Below the pieces are notes generated by a model. The model was not told the origin of the DNA and did no database searches. It worked only from the letters and a program-made list of their open reading frames with translations. Source: JBHJGO01 sp050331715 (GTDB lineage: Bacteria; Cyanobacteriota; Cyanobacteriia; Cyanobacteriales; Microcoleaceae). Taken from it: DNA of 64,000 nt. How positions within the stretch are numbered: position 1 is the first letter of the stretch; every line of letters begins with the position of its first letter. The DNA is taken from contig JBHJGO010000028.1 of assembly GCA_050331715.1 (NCBI GenBank), forward strand, positions 1 through 64,000, read 5' to 3'. The position numbers and the translations under genes were made by a program. Shown here piece after piece: positions 28,228-37,245 of this stretch.

Positions 28228-29241
28228 ATGGCTAAACTTGGACTGGTTGCAATCGGTCGTAATGAAGGTGAGCGCCTGAAGCGTTGTCTGGAATCCGTTG
28301 TTGGTAGGGCGGATTGTGTTGTTTACGTTGATTCCCAGTCAACCGATGGTAGTGTTGAGCTAGCGCGCTCCATGGGAGTGGAAGTGGTCGAGCTGGATCC
28401 CTCCAAACCTTTTGCCTCCCCCCGTTCCCGCAACGAAGGCTTTAATCGCTTGATGGAAGTGGCCCCAGAGCTTGAATACGTTCAATTTGTGGACGGTGAT
28501 TGTGAACTGGTTGACGGTTGGCTAGAACGAGGTGTGCGGGAACTGGATCAGCGCCCAGACATAGCGATTGTATCTGGTCGTCGCCAGGAAAAATTTCCTG
28601 AAGTTTCTGTCTACAATCGGCTAGCGGATATGGAATGGGACACTCCCATTGGAGAAGTGAAGTATTGCCATGGGGATGCGATGATGCGAGTCAAAGCCTT
28701 CCAGCAGGTAGGCGGTTTTCTCTCTACGCTGATTGGTGGCGGAGAACCTGAACTATGTGTCCGGATTCGGCGAGAGGGCTGGAAAATTCTCCGGGTTGAT
28801 GCTCCGATGACCTGGCACGATGCAGATATTCATCGGTTTGGCCAGTGGTGGCGGCGGAATGTTCGTGTAGGCCATGCCTATGCAGAGGGTTCCTGGCTTC
28901 ACGGTCGTAGTCCCGATAAACACTGGGTCAAGGAGAGCCGCAGTATTTGGTTCTGGGGTTTGGTTTTGCCTTTGATCAGTCTGGCTATGGTTTGGCCGAG
29001 CCAGGGCTGGAGCTTGCTCCTATTGCTGAGTTATCCAGCTCAAATTCTGAAAATTCTGGTGCGGATGCAAAGCCAGGGTACCAGTTTTCAAAATGCGTTC
29101 CTCTATGCTTGGACGTGTGTGGTCGCCAAGTTTCCCTTGGTTCAAGGACACCTCAAATTTCACTGGAATCGCCTCCAGGGTAAAAACACGAAATTAGTGG
29201 AATACAAGGATGTGAAGGCAGTTGCCAGTGTAGATAGCTAA
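28228..29241 (+). CDS. Family-2 glycosyltransferase 2
   Basis: 337 aa. LGLVAIGRNEGERLKRCLESV is the GT-A start and YVQFVDGDCEL the DxD motif; GGGEPELCVRIRREGWKI is the acceptor block. At the C-terminus two hydrophobic segments (about 235-270, WFWGLVLPLISLAMVW) anchor it to the membrane. It is separated from the acyltransferase by 231 bases without a gene, so it could have its own promoter. Its stop overlaps the stop of the opposing small gene by four bases. Confidence 0.88.
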   Translation: MAKLGLVAIGRNEGERLKRCLESVVGRADCVVYVDSQSTDGSVELARSMGVEVVELDPSKPFASPRSRNEGFNRLMEVAPELEYVQFVDGDCELVDGWLERGVRELDQRPDIAIVSGRRQEKFPEVSVYNRLADMEWDTPIGEVKYCHGDAMMRVKAFQQVGGFLSTLIGGGEPELCVRIRREGWKILRVDAPMTWHDADIHRFGQWWRRNVRVGHAYAEGSWLHGRSPDKHWVKESRSIWFWGLVLPLISLAMVWPSQGWSLLLLLSYPAQILKILVRMQSQGTSFQNAFLYAWTCVVAKFPLVQGHLKFHWNRLQGKNTKLVEYKDVKAVASVDS

Positions 29242-29489
29242 ATCTGCTTGACACCCCGAATCGCGTGGGGTGGAAGTTTTTCTGGAGCGGGAATAATCTC
29301 GATTTTCAGAACGTTGTCCCTGGGAATAATTACAAGACCCTGATCCGTCTCCAACACAAATTCACCCTCACGCAGCACGCCGTCCAGGTAACTTGCCTGG
29401 AGGCTTCTGTCTACTTGCGTCGGAATTTCATAGGTTAGGATCTCATTGTTGGTGAGATACACCGCGAATCGTCTAGTCGTTTCCATCAA
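29238..29489 (-). CDS. Small conserved protein (83 aa), function unknown
   Basis: Begins MMETTRRFAVYLTNNEILTY and contains GEFVLETDQGLVIIPRDNVLKIEIIP. The regular alternation of hydrophobic and charged residues suggests an all-beta fold. No catalytic motif, membrane segment or signal. The arrangement is reminiscent of small cyanobacterial proteins of unknown role. It opposes the glycosyltransferase gene and marks the end of the plus-strand cluster. Confidence 0.6.
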   Translation of the reverse strand: MMETTRRFAVYLTNNEILTYEIPTQVDRSLQASYLDGVLREGEFVLETDQGLVIIPRDNVLKIEIIPAPEKLPPHAIRGVKQI

Positions 29490-29707
29490 TTTTCTCCCTG
29501 GCTTGTGCTTAAAATCAGGACTTTTCCATAGTACTACAGGGGGATTGAGGCGGGAATCAGCTCAGAACCCCAGTTGATATTAGGTTCCGCTCTGACGAGA
29601 CCCATGGATTTCCTTCAATCCTGGAGATGGCACACAAGACAACCATTTTAAGCGATACTGCTAGGAGAAGAACAGTAACGCAATACCCGCAGCTTAAAAA
29701 CTACATC

Positions 29708-30160
29708 ATGTTCATTGGCTTAGAACTTTTATTTGCACTGCTAGTACAGGCTCCATCTGAGAACGCCAATGACTGCGCATCTCTGGTTCGCGAAAGAACT
29801 GAAGCACTGGCTGAAATCGACCAACAGGCAACAGAGGCAAGCGATCAATTGGAAACCCAACTTGGTGATCCAGAATTTCAGCAGCAAGTTCATCATAGAC
29901 AACTCCAGCTTGAGGTGCAATTGATTGCTCTAGCCCAGGACGAGGCCCAATTGAATGAACTGATACAGGCCGGTAGGTTGCCTGCTCCAGTTGTAGAGGT
30001 CTTACAAGCGGCTCGTTCCAACCCCAATGCAATCAAAGAATTTGTGAACCAACAGGCCGAAACCCTACCCCAGCGACTTCGATCTCAGCTTCAAGAACGA
30101 AAAGAAGAACTGATTCAGCAGGTTCCTGCCCTACCCCCAGAATGTACACCACAGAACTAA
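29708..30160 (+). CDS. Secreted or membrane-anchored coiled-coil protein (150 aa)
   Basis: From the ATG at 29708 the protein starts with a hydrophobic segment (MFIGLELLFALLVQAP) that acts as signal or anchor. It is followed by about 110 helical residues rich in Gln, Glu and Leu with heptad-like spacing, and ends in PPECTPQN. Two cysteines (near residue 23 and near the end) could form a disulfide in the periplasm. An in-frame ATG at 29627 adds 27 basic residues and is less likely. Function unknown. Confidence 0.55.
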   Translation: MFIGLELLFALLVQAPSENANDCASLVRERTEALAEIDQQATEASDQLETQLGDPEFQQQVHHRQLQLEVQLIALAQDEAQLNELIQAGRLPAPVVEVLQAARSNPNAIKEFVNQQAETLPQRLRSQLQERKEELIQQVPALPPECTPQN

Positions 30161-30180
30161 AAAAATAATTTTAAAACCCA

Positions 30181-30267
30181 CAGCGTTTCCAATGGTGGTG
30201 GAGTACAGGGGGTTGGAGCACACTGCACCCCAACCTCCCACATCCGTACCTCATCAGATCTGGAAAG
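30181..30267 (+). repeat. 87-bp dispersed repeat, reference copy
   Basis: Begins CAGCGTTTCCA and ends ATCTGGAAAG, so the ends carry a short inverted repeat (TTTCCA/TGGAAA). It aligns without gaps over 87 bases with the minus-strand copy at 57955-58041, roughly 70% identical by eye. Lies in the spacer between the coiled-coil gene and the end of the MFS pseudogene. Confidence 0.8.
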
Positions 30268-30283
30268 ATCATACTTGAAAAAA

Positions 30284-31651
30284 TTAAGAGGGCATGCCGA
30301 TAATTGCGTCGGGAATATCAGTTTCAACGCGGCGTAGACGTGGGATTTGATAGGCAATCAGAGCAGCAAAAACGTTCATGATTCCCACCAGAATTAACAC
30401 CAATGCGATGCCCCGTCCCTCCCCAACGCCAATAATTCTACCGACACTGTCAGCGAGTGCTCCATCTGCTGCCATCAACGGTTCAAAAAAGCCGTCAATT
30501 AGCAGACCAGTACTCAGTTGGGCCACAATTAGTAATGACTTCTCCATCAGGGTCTGTAGGGCAAACACTCGGCCTTGAATATTAACTGGAACTTTCGATT
30601 GCCATATGGTGTGATTGCTGCTGACAATCACTGCCTGACCAAACAGATAACCAAATCCACCAATCGAAGCTAAGGCGATGGAAGGTCTGAATCCTCCTAA
30701 GCAGAGACAAATTCCCTGGAGAAAAATTGAGAAGATAATGCCAAAAACACGCGGTCTAAATCCACCCCAACGAACAATAATCGCACTCCCCAACAGCATT
30801 CCACAACCACTGACTGAAATTACTCTGGAGAGCCCTGATTCGGAGGCAAAACTGAGTACTAAAGGCCAGAACACCACACCTACAATTCCCTCAGTTAAAT
30901 AGGGAAGCCCAGAAAGAATGAAGAGACGAATTTAGCCGGGATATTTTGCAATGTACTGCCATCCAGCAGTTGTTTCTTGCCAAAGTTTCTTTAAAGAAGC
31001 CACATTCGTCGAACGTTGAGCCACTTCAGTTGCCGGAAATCGAACAATCAGCAGCATGAAAATGGCAAACAGGTAGCTAAAAGAGTCCAGTAGAAGAACA
31101 CCCCGCACCTGAATCGCTTCCATCAGACCTCCTGCAACCGCCAACCCGACAAAGCGAGCGAGCGCTTTGGAAATCTGTACCATCCCATTGGCACGACTGA
31201 GGTGTTGCTTCGGAACCAGTTGAGTAATGGCGGAAATATAAGCAGGCCATTGAAAGGCAACGCAGGCTGATCCAACTGCAACCCCGACATAAATATGCCA
31301 AACCTGCAAACTGTCGGAGGACACCAGAAACATCATAGTCAGCGCTGTTGAGCACTTGACCACATCACTCAGTAGCATAGCCCAGCGGCGATTCCAGCGA
31401 TCCACCAAGGCCCCGGCAAAGGGAGCAATGATCAAACTGGGCAGGTGCATGAACACCAGTGCCAAAGCAAAATTAGTAATGGAACCTGTAGTTTGTAGAA
31501 CCCAGACTCCCAAAGCAAAATCAGTAATATAAGAGCCGAGAACAGAAACAATCTGCCCCAACCACACAGTGACAAAAGTCCGCATTGGAGATAAACGTTG
31601 ATTCAATTGTGGTGCAGACGCTCGCGCCGACACTTCCCTCAATTGTGCCAT
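30284..31651 (-). pseudogene. MFS transporter interrupted by one TAA
   Basis: Read from 31651, the first 239 residues are the N-terminal half of a major facilitator transporter (MRTFVTVWLGQIVSVLGSY; ALVDRWNRRWAMLLSDVVK is the loop 2-3 motif). A TAA at 30932-30934 stops the frame after QYIAKYPG. The very same frame then continues open for about 215 codons with the C-terminal half (LILSGLPYLTEG-like region, then six membrane helices and VETDIPDAIIGMPS). Total length about 455 codons is normal for the family, which includes macrolide/enterobactin-type exporters. No shift or deletion is seen. A fresh nonsense mutation, a base-call error or readthrough would all look like this. Confidence 0.8.
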
Positions 31652-31833
31652 TGACCGTCCAACCTGATGAGAATGTACAACTTCTGTTCTCTGCGGAAAG
31701 AAGGGAGACGTTTCCGGATGAATTTCAGTAATCAGTTGTCAGCAATCAGGTTTCAGCAAACCATGTCGGCAAAAAATTGTTGTGGCACTAACCCCGGCCA
31801 GCCTTGTCATGCATGTCTAAGAGAGAATCTAGG

Positions 31834-33192
31834 TTACTCGACAGACATTTGGAGGTTAACCGTCTTGGAAACACCATGAATTCCGGCCAGCACTAGCCAA
31901 CCCAGGGTATTTATTCTTAAATCAAAAATTGTTACATCAAAACAGTTGAACACAATTAAAGCGCCAAAGGCGATCACGTAACCGGCAAAAATAAATCCTA
32001 ATGGCCCATCTCGAAAGGAATTACCTTGTAGGGTACCGTTAGCAAAGCGTAACGCACCATTTCCCTGTGCAATGTCGAACGCACCAGAACTTTCTCTAGC
32101 CACGATGATTCCCTTAGCCAAAATCCAACCGACAATCGACCCAAAAAATAATGAAATCGGGAAGCCCACCTCGGCCACCATCATCAAGAACAAACTATGG
32201 GGATGACCCATCCAGACCTGCATCTGGCTCTCGTACAATGGCGTAAAATTTCTCATCCCCCAACCCAACCAGGGGCGATCTGAGGCTAGATTCCAGGCAA
32301 ATTTCCACTGAGTAATTCTCAAGGTTTCGATAGGACGCTCGAAATTTTGATCTGTCAGTCGTTGCCAAAAATAGGCAGGAACAACTGCTCTTAGAGGTCG
32401 GTTCACCGGATTTGGCGCAAAGGCAGCGGCGAAAACCGCAGCAACTGCACCTAGAAAAACATAAAGGAGTTTATACCAGCCCAGATAAATGACATAGGCA
32501 AGACTGATCAATACTGCAACACCCCAGGCATTTCGAGAATTAGTAAAGATTAATCCCACCCCTACAATAAGGAGAGTGATGCTCAACAGTGCAACTTGGA
32601 ATCTTTGAGTGGGATGATATGAGACAATTTGCTCCAGTAACAAACCTAGAGCCAGAGCAAATACAACAACTAAATAAGCTGCCAGCAAATTTGCATACAT
32701 AAATACGGATGCCATCCGACCGGGAGGATTGCCTCCCTCGACCAGCACCCAGCCGAACAAACTCTGCAAAGATTCGACGCCAGACCAGTTGAGAAACTGT
32801 TGTCCCAGACCCAGAATTGTTACTAAGCTAGCAGGCAGAACAATTAGCCAGGCAAGGTGGCGTAATTGCTGATCGGTTCGAATCAGGCAACTCAGGCCAA
32901 TGAAAACTAAGAAGTAAGGTAAAAAATTCCCTAATCCTAATAGGGCTTCTCCAGGCAGTTCAGCCTGAAAACTGGTGATAACCAGCAGAGTCGTCAAGAT
33001 TGCCAATGCCTGAACAACAGGCTGACGAACAATTTGCTTAAAGCATTGCTTCAGGGTGATTAGAACACCTAGGGAAATGGCAACACCGCCCCAAATTGGC
33101 AAAAGAAAAAAGATCAGAACCCCAGCTTGAACCAGATTCCAGGGCAACTGTAAGGATTTTTCAGGATGGGGAGTGAAGGTTAACTGTTTCAC
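31834..33192 (-). CDS. O-antigen ligase-like membrane protein 2
   Basis: 452 aa with about 11 membrane segments. The Wzy_C/WaaL signature is present: a large periplasmic loop with TQWKFAWNLASDRPWLGWG and GHPHSLFLMMVAEVG, where the conserved His and Arg lie. This is much closer to the ligase/polymerase consensus (and to cyanobacterial bicarbonate-transporter-like IctB relatives) than the 23772 protein. It could finish export of the cluster's polysaccharide or of another glycan. Its start is 6 bases from the stop of the YaaW-like gene, so the two form an operon. Confidence 0.8.
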   Translation of the reverse strand: MKQLTFTPHPEKSLQLPWNLVQAGVLIFFLLPIWGGVAISLGVLITLKQCFKQIVRQPVVQALAILTTLLVITSFQAELPGEALLGLGNFLPYFLVFIGLSCLIRTDQQLRHLAWLIVLPASLVTILGLGQQFLNWSGVESLQSLFGWVLVEGGNPPGRMASVFMYANLLAAYLVVVFALALGLLLEQIVSYHPTQRFQVALLSITLLIVGVGLIFTNSRNAWGVAVLISLAYVIYLGWYKLLYVFLGAVAAVFAAAFAPNPVNRPLRAVVPAYFWQRLTDQNFERPIETLRITQWKFAWNLASDRPWLGWGMRNFTPLYESQMQVWMGHPHSLFLMMVAEVGFPISLFFGSIVGWILAKGIIVARESSGAFDIAQGNGALRFANGTLQGNSFRDGPLGFIFAGYVIAFGALIVFNCFDVTIFDLRINTLGWLVLAGIHGVSKTVNLQMSVE

Positions 33193-33198
33193 AGATTG

Positions 33199-34044
33199 CT
33201 AAACCATCTCCCAGGCCACCTCTGAACGGGTCAAACGAATCTGAGCCAGCGTAAAGATAATGGGGATAATTCGAGCGTAGCTGGTGGAAATCGTGCGCCA
33301 GCTCACATCGGCCAAAAACCATGTCCACAACATTGGCCCTAGAAATGTAAAAACACTCCGAGTCGCCCCATAACGAGCGGCGCTCATGGCCATCCCTCGC
33401 TGGGCCATTTGAGCAGTGACATGGTGCTGAAGTTGAGCCGTGGCGAATGCTCCCCCTCTCACAAGGGATTGTCTAGCAACTTGATACTTGGCAAAATGCA
33501 GGGCAAATTGACGAGCAAATTGTTTGAGAATAATGGGTCGCAGAACCGAACCAACCGCTACGGCACTCCCAGCCTTGAACAATGGACTCAAAACATCCTG
33601 CTTCATTGAAAGGGGTAAAGGTTGAGGCAGGTTAGATTGCTCCAGGGCTGTCTGAACTCTGCGGGATAGGGCTGCTTGTTCTGCTGGGGGAAGATGTTTC
33701 CAGCTTCGCTCTAACAAATGGAGAAAAATTTCAGCTTCCAGATCAGTTGTGGATAACTCCCGAGAGCAGGATAACTTAAGATAACGGCAAACTTGAAGCA
33801 ATACCTGTCGGTAGGTGACCTGCTGAGACCGACCTGTAAGAACCGTTAGACCGTCAGCGGCCAGATATCGGAACCGTGTTTCTAGAGCATCTAAACAGGC
33901 ATCCCGATCCAAACTCTGGATATCCGTGGGATGAGGGGTATTGACATAATCCAGGGGGTTAAATCGGCGGCTGAATAGGAGATGAGTCAACTGCTCCAAT
34001 TCATCCTCGCTGGCCAGTTCCAATGCGGTTCTTAGTTCGTCCAA
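33199..34044 (-). CDS. YaaW-like (UPF0174) family protein
   Basis: 281 aa. The N-terminal half is helical; the stretch RYLKLSCSRELSTTDLEAE, then LLERSWKHLPPAEQAAL, resembles E. coli YaaW, where a KRLKL...EMSTFEIEQ segment has the same layout. The C-terminal half has glycine/alanine-rich and hydrophobic stretches (FKAGSAVAVGSVLRPII; FTFLGPMLWTWFLADV) that may enter or span the membrane. The family has no established function. Upstream partner of the ligase-like gene (6 bases). Confidence 0.65.
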   Translation of the reverse strand: MDELRTALELASEDELEQLTHLLFSRRFNPLDYVNTPHPTDIQSLDRDACLDALETRFRYLAADGLTVLTGRSQQVTYRQVLLQVCRYLKLSCSRELSTTDLEAEIFLHLLERSWKHLPPAEQAALSRRVQTALEQSNLPQPLPLSMKQDVLSPLFKAGSAVAVGSVLRPIILKQFARQFALHFAKYQVARQSLVRGGAFATAQLQHHVTAQMAQRGMAMSAARYGATRSVFTFLGPMLWTWFLADVSWRTISTSYARIIPIIFTLAQIRLTRSEVAWEMV

Positions 34045-34224
34045 GGCTCAATCCTCCTCACCCAAGTATGTGTTCACGTCTCGGCTTTTACCCTCATTCT
34101 ACAACCTTGATTTCCTGACCCTGGTGGGAATGTTTCTGCTCGATTTTAACGAGACGGTAGGCGGCGTCCCTGCCCATTATTCCACCAGTCGATGCCTGCA
34201 TTAGGAATTATTTCTGAGTCAAAC

Positions 34225-34494
34225 CTAATCCTGAGCTGTGACGTTTTCATAGACCCCCTGATCACGCTTGACTAATTTTGTGAAGCCTGCGTTTTTGTAA
34301 TCCATGTTGGAGGTTGGAATCGTTAAACTGGGTGCATTGATACAGCGACGAACAGGAGCATCAGCAGATGTTTCTCCCAAATCACACTGGGCAAGCTGGC
34401 AAACTTCTCCCCAGGTTTCGAGTTCCTGGGTGATCGAATGCATCACTTCAACCGTACGATTGTTATCCGGACAAAAGTAGTCATAGAATGGCAT
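34225..34494 (-). CDS. FmdB-like small protein (89 aa)
   Basis: From the ATG at 34494 it starts MPFYDYFCPDNNRTVEVMHS, which parallels the MPxYxYxCxxCG start of FmdB-type zinc-ribbon proteins. Here the first CxxC is reduced to a single Cys, and the later cysteines (CQLAQC, RRC) do not form a clean ribbon. It may bind metal weakly or have lost the site. An ATG four codons upstream (34506) is possible. Function unknown; divergent from cobI. Confidence 0.55.
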   Translation of the reverse strand: MPFYDYFCPDNNRTVEVMHSITQELETWGEVCQLAQCDLGETSADAPVRRCINAPSLTIPTSNMDYKNAGFTKLVKRDQGVYENVTAQD

Positions 34495-34540
34495 AGTTTT
34501 TCCCAAAACCCTTTCTTAACAATCAATATACCCAAAATCT

Positions 34541-35350
34541 ATGGACGAAGATTGTTCCGCGCTACAGAACAGCACCGATAACCCAACTGGAACATTCTCT
34601 CCAGTGGAAACAGATTGTTCGGCTTCGCTGAACCACAACAACCCCCCAACTGGAACACTGTACGGGATCAGCGTGGGGCCAGGTGATCCAGAGGTGATTA
34701 CGGTGAAAGGGTTACGTTTATTGCAAACTGCTCCCGTTGTGGCATTCCCCGCTGGAATTCAAGGGAGATCAGGCGTTGCAGAACGAATTATTACCTCGTG
34801 GCTGCAGCCAACCCAGAGACGACTCCCGCTCAATTTTCCCTACACCCAGGATGCCCAAACGCTACAAACAGCCTGGAAAAATGCGGCTGAGGCCGTTTTG
34901 CAAAATTTACAGCAGGGTTTAGATGTCGCCTTTGCCTCCGAAGGGGATGTCAGTTTCTACAGCACCTTCACTTACCTGGCACAAACCTTGCAGAAGTTAC
35001 GTCCTCAAATTCAGGTGATAGCAATTCCGGGAGTTTGTTCTCCTCTAGCGGCCATTGCTGGCCTGGGCTTGCCTTTAACGATTTGGGATCAACAATTAGC
35101 GATTTTACCCGCACTCCATTCTCTGGAAGCGCTGGAAACAACCCTGGATCAGGCGGACGTTGTGGTGTTGATGAAAGTGAGTTCGGTCTATGAACGAGTT
35201 TGGGCAGTCCTTCAACAGAGGGAACTGCTCAACTCGGCATATGTTGTAGAATGGGCAACGTTACCCAATCAAGTTATTTATAAAGGATTGGGCAATCTGC
35301 CTCAGCTCAAGCTTTCCTACTTCTCCCTGATGATTGTGCAGCAGCATTAA
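34541..35350 (+). CDS. cobI: Precorrin-2 C20-methyltransferase
   Basis: 269 aa. The SAM-binding tetrapyrrole-methylase fold starts at about 37 (GTLYGISVGPGDPEVITVKG). FASEGDVSFYSTFTYLA and IPGVCSPLAAIAGLGLPL are motifs of CobI/CbiL. It methylates C20 of precorrin-2 in the corrin-ring branch leading to cobalamin. The first about 36 residues are odd: a near-duplicate DCSA...PTGT segment occurs twice, mirrored at DNA level by repeated GATTGTTC and CAACTGGAACA. The core enzyme could start later, but no ATG lies at the domain edge. No other cobalamin gene is adjacent; the next gene, 8 bases on, is TonB-like. Confidence 0.9.
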   Translation: MDEDCSALQNSTDNPTGTFSPVETDCSASLNHNNPPTGTLYGISVGPGDPEVITVKGLRLLQTAPVVAFPAGIQGRSGVAERIITSWLQPTQRRLPLNFPYTQDAQTLQTAWKNAAEAVLQNLQQGLDVAFASEGDVSFYSTFTYLAQTLQKLRPQIQVIAIPGVCSPLAAIAGLGLPLTIWDQQLAILPALHSLEALETTLDQADVVVLMKVSSVYERVWAVLQQRELLNSAYVVEWATLPNQVIYKGLGNLPQLKLSYFSLMIVQQH

Positions 35351-35358
35351 CTAACCCT

Positions 35359-37215
35359 ATGGTCTCTTTCCCTTCATCATCTCAACCGAAGTCCAGGCTG
35401 CTCCCGCCCTTTTCAATTGCAGCAATTCTCACATCATTGGGTCTTCATGCCCTAGTTGGTTTCATTGCGGATAGAATTCCTCTGTTTTCAGCAACGGCTG
35501 AGCTCCCTCCAACGGTTGAATTTATTGAGCTATCACCAGACCAGATTGCCAATATTTATCCAGTCCCCACTGAGACAAAGCTGGTTCCGATTCCGTTTCA
35601 GCCGCCTCCATCCTGGACATTTGATGGTAATATCCCCGATGGTTCATCTTCGGATCCCCTGCCATCCTACGATTCCTTTCCAGGTTCATTTTCTCCTGGA
35701 GCGCTTCCACCAGTAGTAGATTCCCCGGTGATCGGTGCAAATCCCAATCCAGGCGATCTAGATGATCTGGTTGTACCACCGGGTTTGCCAACTTTGCCTC
35801 CCGGCTTTCCCTACGATCCAGCCGACTCAGATACTAATCCACCTGCTCCAGTCAATCCCTGGGAGGAATGGCTGTTGAGCATCCGGCCTGAATACCCGGA
35901 ATTAACCGGAATTGGCTTGGTACAAGGCGAAGCAACGGCCTGCGATACCCGCTCCAGTGATTTGGCCAGGGTTGGGCTGGTTGTGAATGCCGATGGTAGC
36001 AAGTTACTAGGGCCACAGTTTCTTGCTCGAACGGGAAATGATGAACTCGATGTTGCCGTGGTCGAAGAAATTAACAAATTTCTTTCTGGGTTATCCGGTG
36101 ATCAACGGCTGAGTCCCTACGGGGCCTATGGGTTTGAGTTTCGCTTCAATCGAGCCAATTGCCCTGATCAAGCCAGTCAACCCTCCGGAGATGAGGGTAG
36201 TCCGGGAGTTGATCCTTCTATTCCCCCAATTCCTGGAACCGCTGACCCTGGCCCTTCTGGTATTGGTGATTCTCTCGCGAAAGGCGGCAAACCTTCGGAC
36301 TCAGAGACGACACCAGCAGCAGGCCCAGAGGGAACAACTCCTGATTGCACCAAGGGTTCGCTACTCTGTAATCTGCAACCGGAGACGGCGAATGGGTCTA
36401 ATTCTGGCACAGGGGAGATCCCTGGCACTGGAGAAATCCCTGGTACAGGGGATGGCGTTTCCGGTGCTTCCGCCTTTGACCAAGCTCGGCGTGATGCCAA
36501 TGTTGAGGGTTTGACGGCATATACAACCTGGGTACTCAGTTTAGAGCCGGAGTATCCTGATTTGGAAACCGCAGCAATTCAAACCATTGACAGCGCTTAT
36601 CCCGCAGATGCCTGTGACAGTGGACTGGAAGGCTTAGCTCTGGTGGGAGTTGTCGTCGGCACGGGGGGAGAAATCTTGGTTGGGCCAGAATTACTACTGG
36701 GCACATCCTATCCAATTTTGGATGAAACGGCTCTGAGGGCCATTCAAGCGTTTCCTGGAGCAGCCTCAGCTCAGCCCACTGCCTACCAGTATGCCTTTGA
36801 TTTCAATCCTGAGAATTGTGGAACCGTCAATCCAGGTTCGGAATTACCGCCTGCGAGTTCCGATCCATCTCCAAATTCAGCCCCGGCTCAACCTCAATCA
36901 TTCGAGACTCCTGCTGAAGAAAACAATACATCTGAAGATGACGCCCTAGAAGATAGTGCCGTTGATAGTGAAACGTCTGATGGTGAAACATCCAATGATG
37001 AGGCGTTTGGTGACGCAACTACGGAGGCTTCTGAGAATGAAACGTCTGATAGACCTGTCGAAGATTCTGGAAATGACGAAGCAACTCCAGTGACACCTTT
37101 GGAAACTGAAGAAACCAGATTAGAATCCCCGCTGGAATCTGAATCAGAAACCTTTGAATCAGAAGAACTCTTTGATTTAGAATCATCTCCTGACCCTGAG
37201 CCATTGCAGCCTTAA
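35359..37215 (+). CDS. TonB-like membrane protein with duplicated periplasmic domain (618 aa)
   Basis: Short basic N-terminus, one membrane segment (about 15-40, PFSIAAILTSLGLHALVGFI) with the Ser/His pattern seen in TonB anchors, then a Pro-rich stretch (60-165). Two homologous domains follow at about 165-268 and 384-487. Each has W-x5-PEYP, a DAC-like Cys, a VGLVV/VGVVV core and an end motif YxFxFNxxNC, so the pairs of cysteines match. The layout recalls TonB C-terminal domains. The last about 130 residues are extremely acidic (ETSDGETSNDEAFGD). It probably couples to an outer-membrane receptor or spans the periplasm; direct evidence is lacking. Tight spacing (8 bases) to cobI suggests cobalamin-related or iron-related uptake. 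Confidence 0.6.
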   Translation: MVSFPSSSQPKSRLLPPFSIAAILTSLGLHALVGFIADRIPLFSATAELPPTVEFIELSPDQIANIYPVPTETKLVPIPFQPPPSWTFDGNIPDGSSSDPLPSYDSFPGSFSPGALPPVVDSPVIGANPNPGDLDDLVVPPGLPTLPPGFPYDPADSDTNPPAPVNPWEEWLLSIRPEYPELTGIGLVQGEATACDTRSSDLARVGLVVNADGSKLLGPQFLARTGNDELDVAVVEEINKFLSGLSGDQRLSPYGAYGFEFRFNRANCPDQASQPSGDEGSPGVDPSIPPIPGTADPGPSGIGDSLAKGGKPSDSETTPAAGPEGTTPDCTKGSLLCNLQPETANGSNSGTGEIPGTGEIPGTGDGVSGASAFDQARRDANVEGLTAYTTWVLSLEPEYPDLETAAIQTIDSAYPADACDSGLEGLALVGVVVGTGGEILVGPELLLGTSYPILDETALRAIQAFPGAASAQPTAYQYAFDFNPENCGTVNPGSELPPASSDPSPNSAPAQPQSFETPAEENNTSEDDALEDSAVDSETSDGETSNDEAFGDATTEASENETSDRPVEDSGNDEATPVTPLETEETRLESPLESESETFESEELFDLESSPDPEPLQP

Positions 37216-37245
37216 GCGGAAAACCCTATGCAGGTGGAAATCCAG

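Noticed and set aside
34507..34540. Cobalamin riboswitch ahead of cobI.
   Set aside because: Only 34 bases separate it from the divergent gene, with no B12-box-like sequence.
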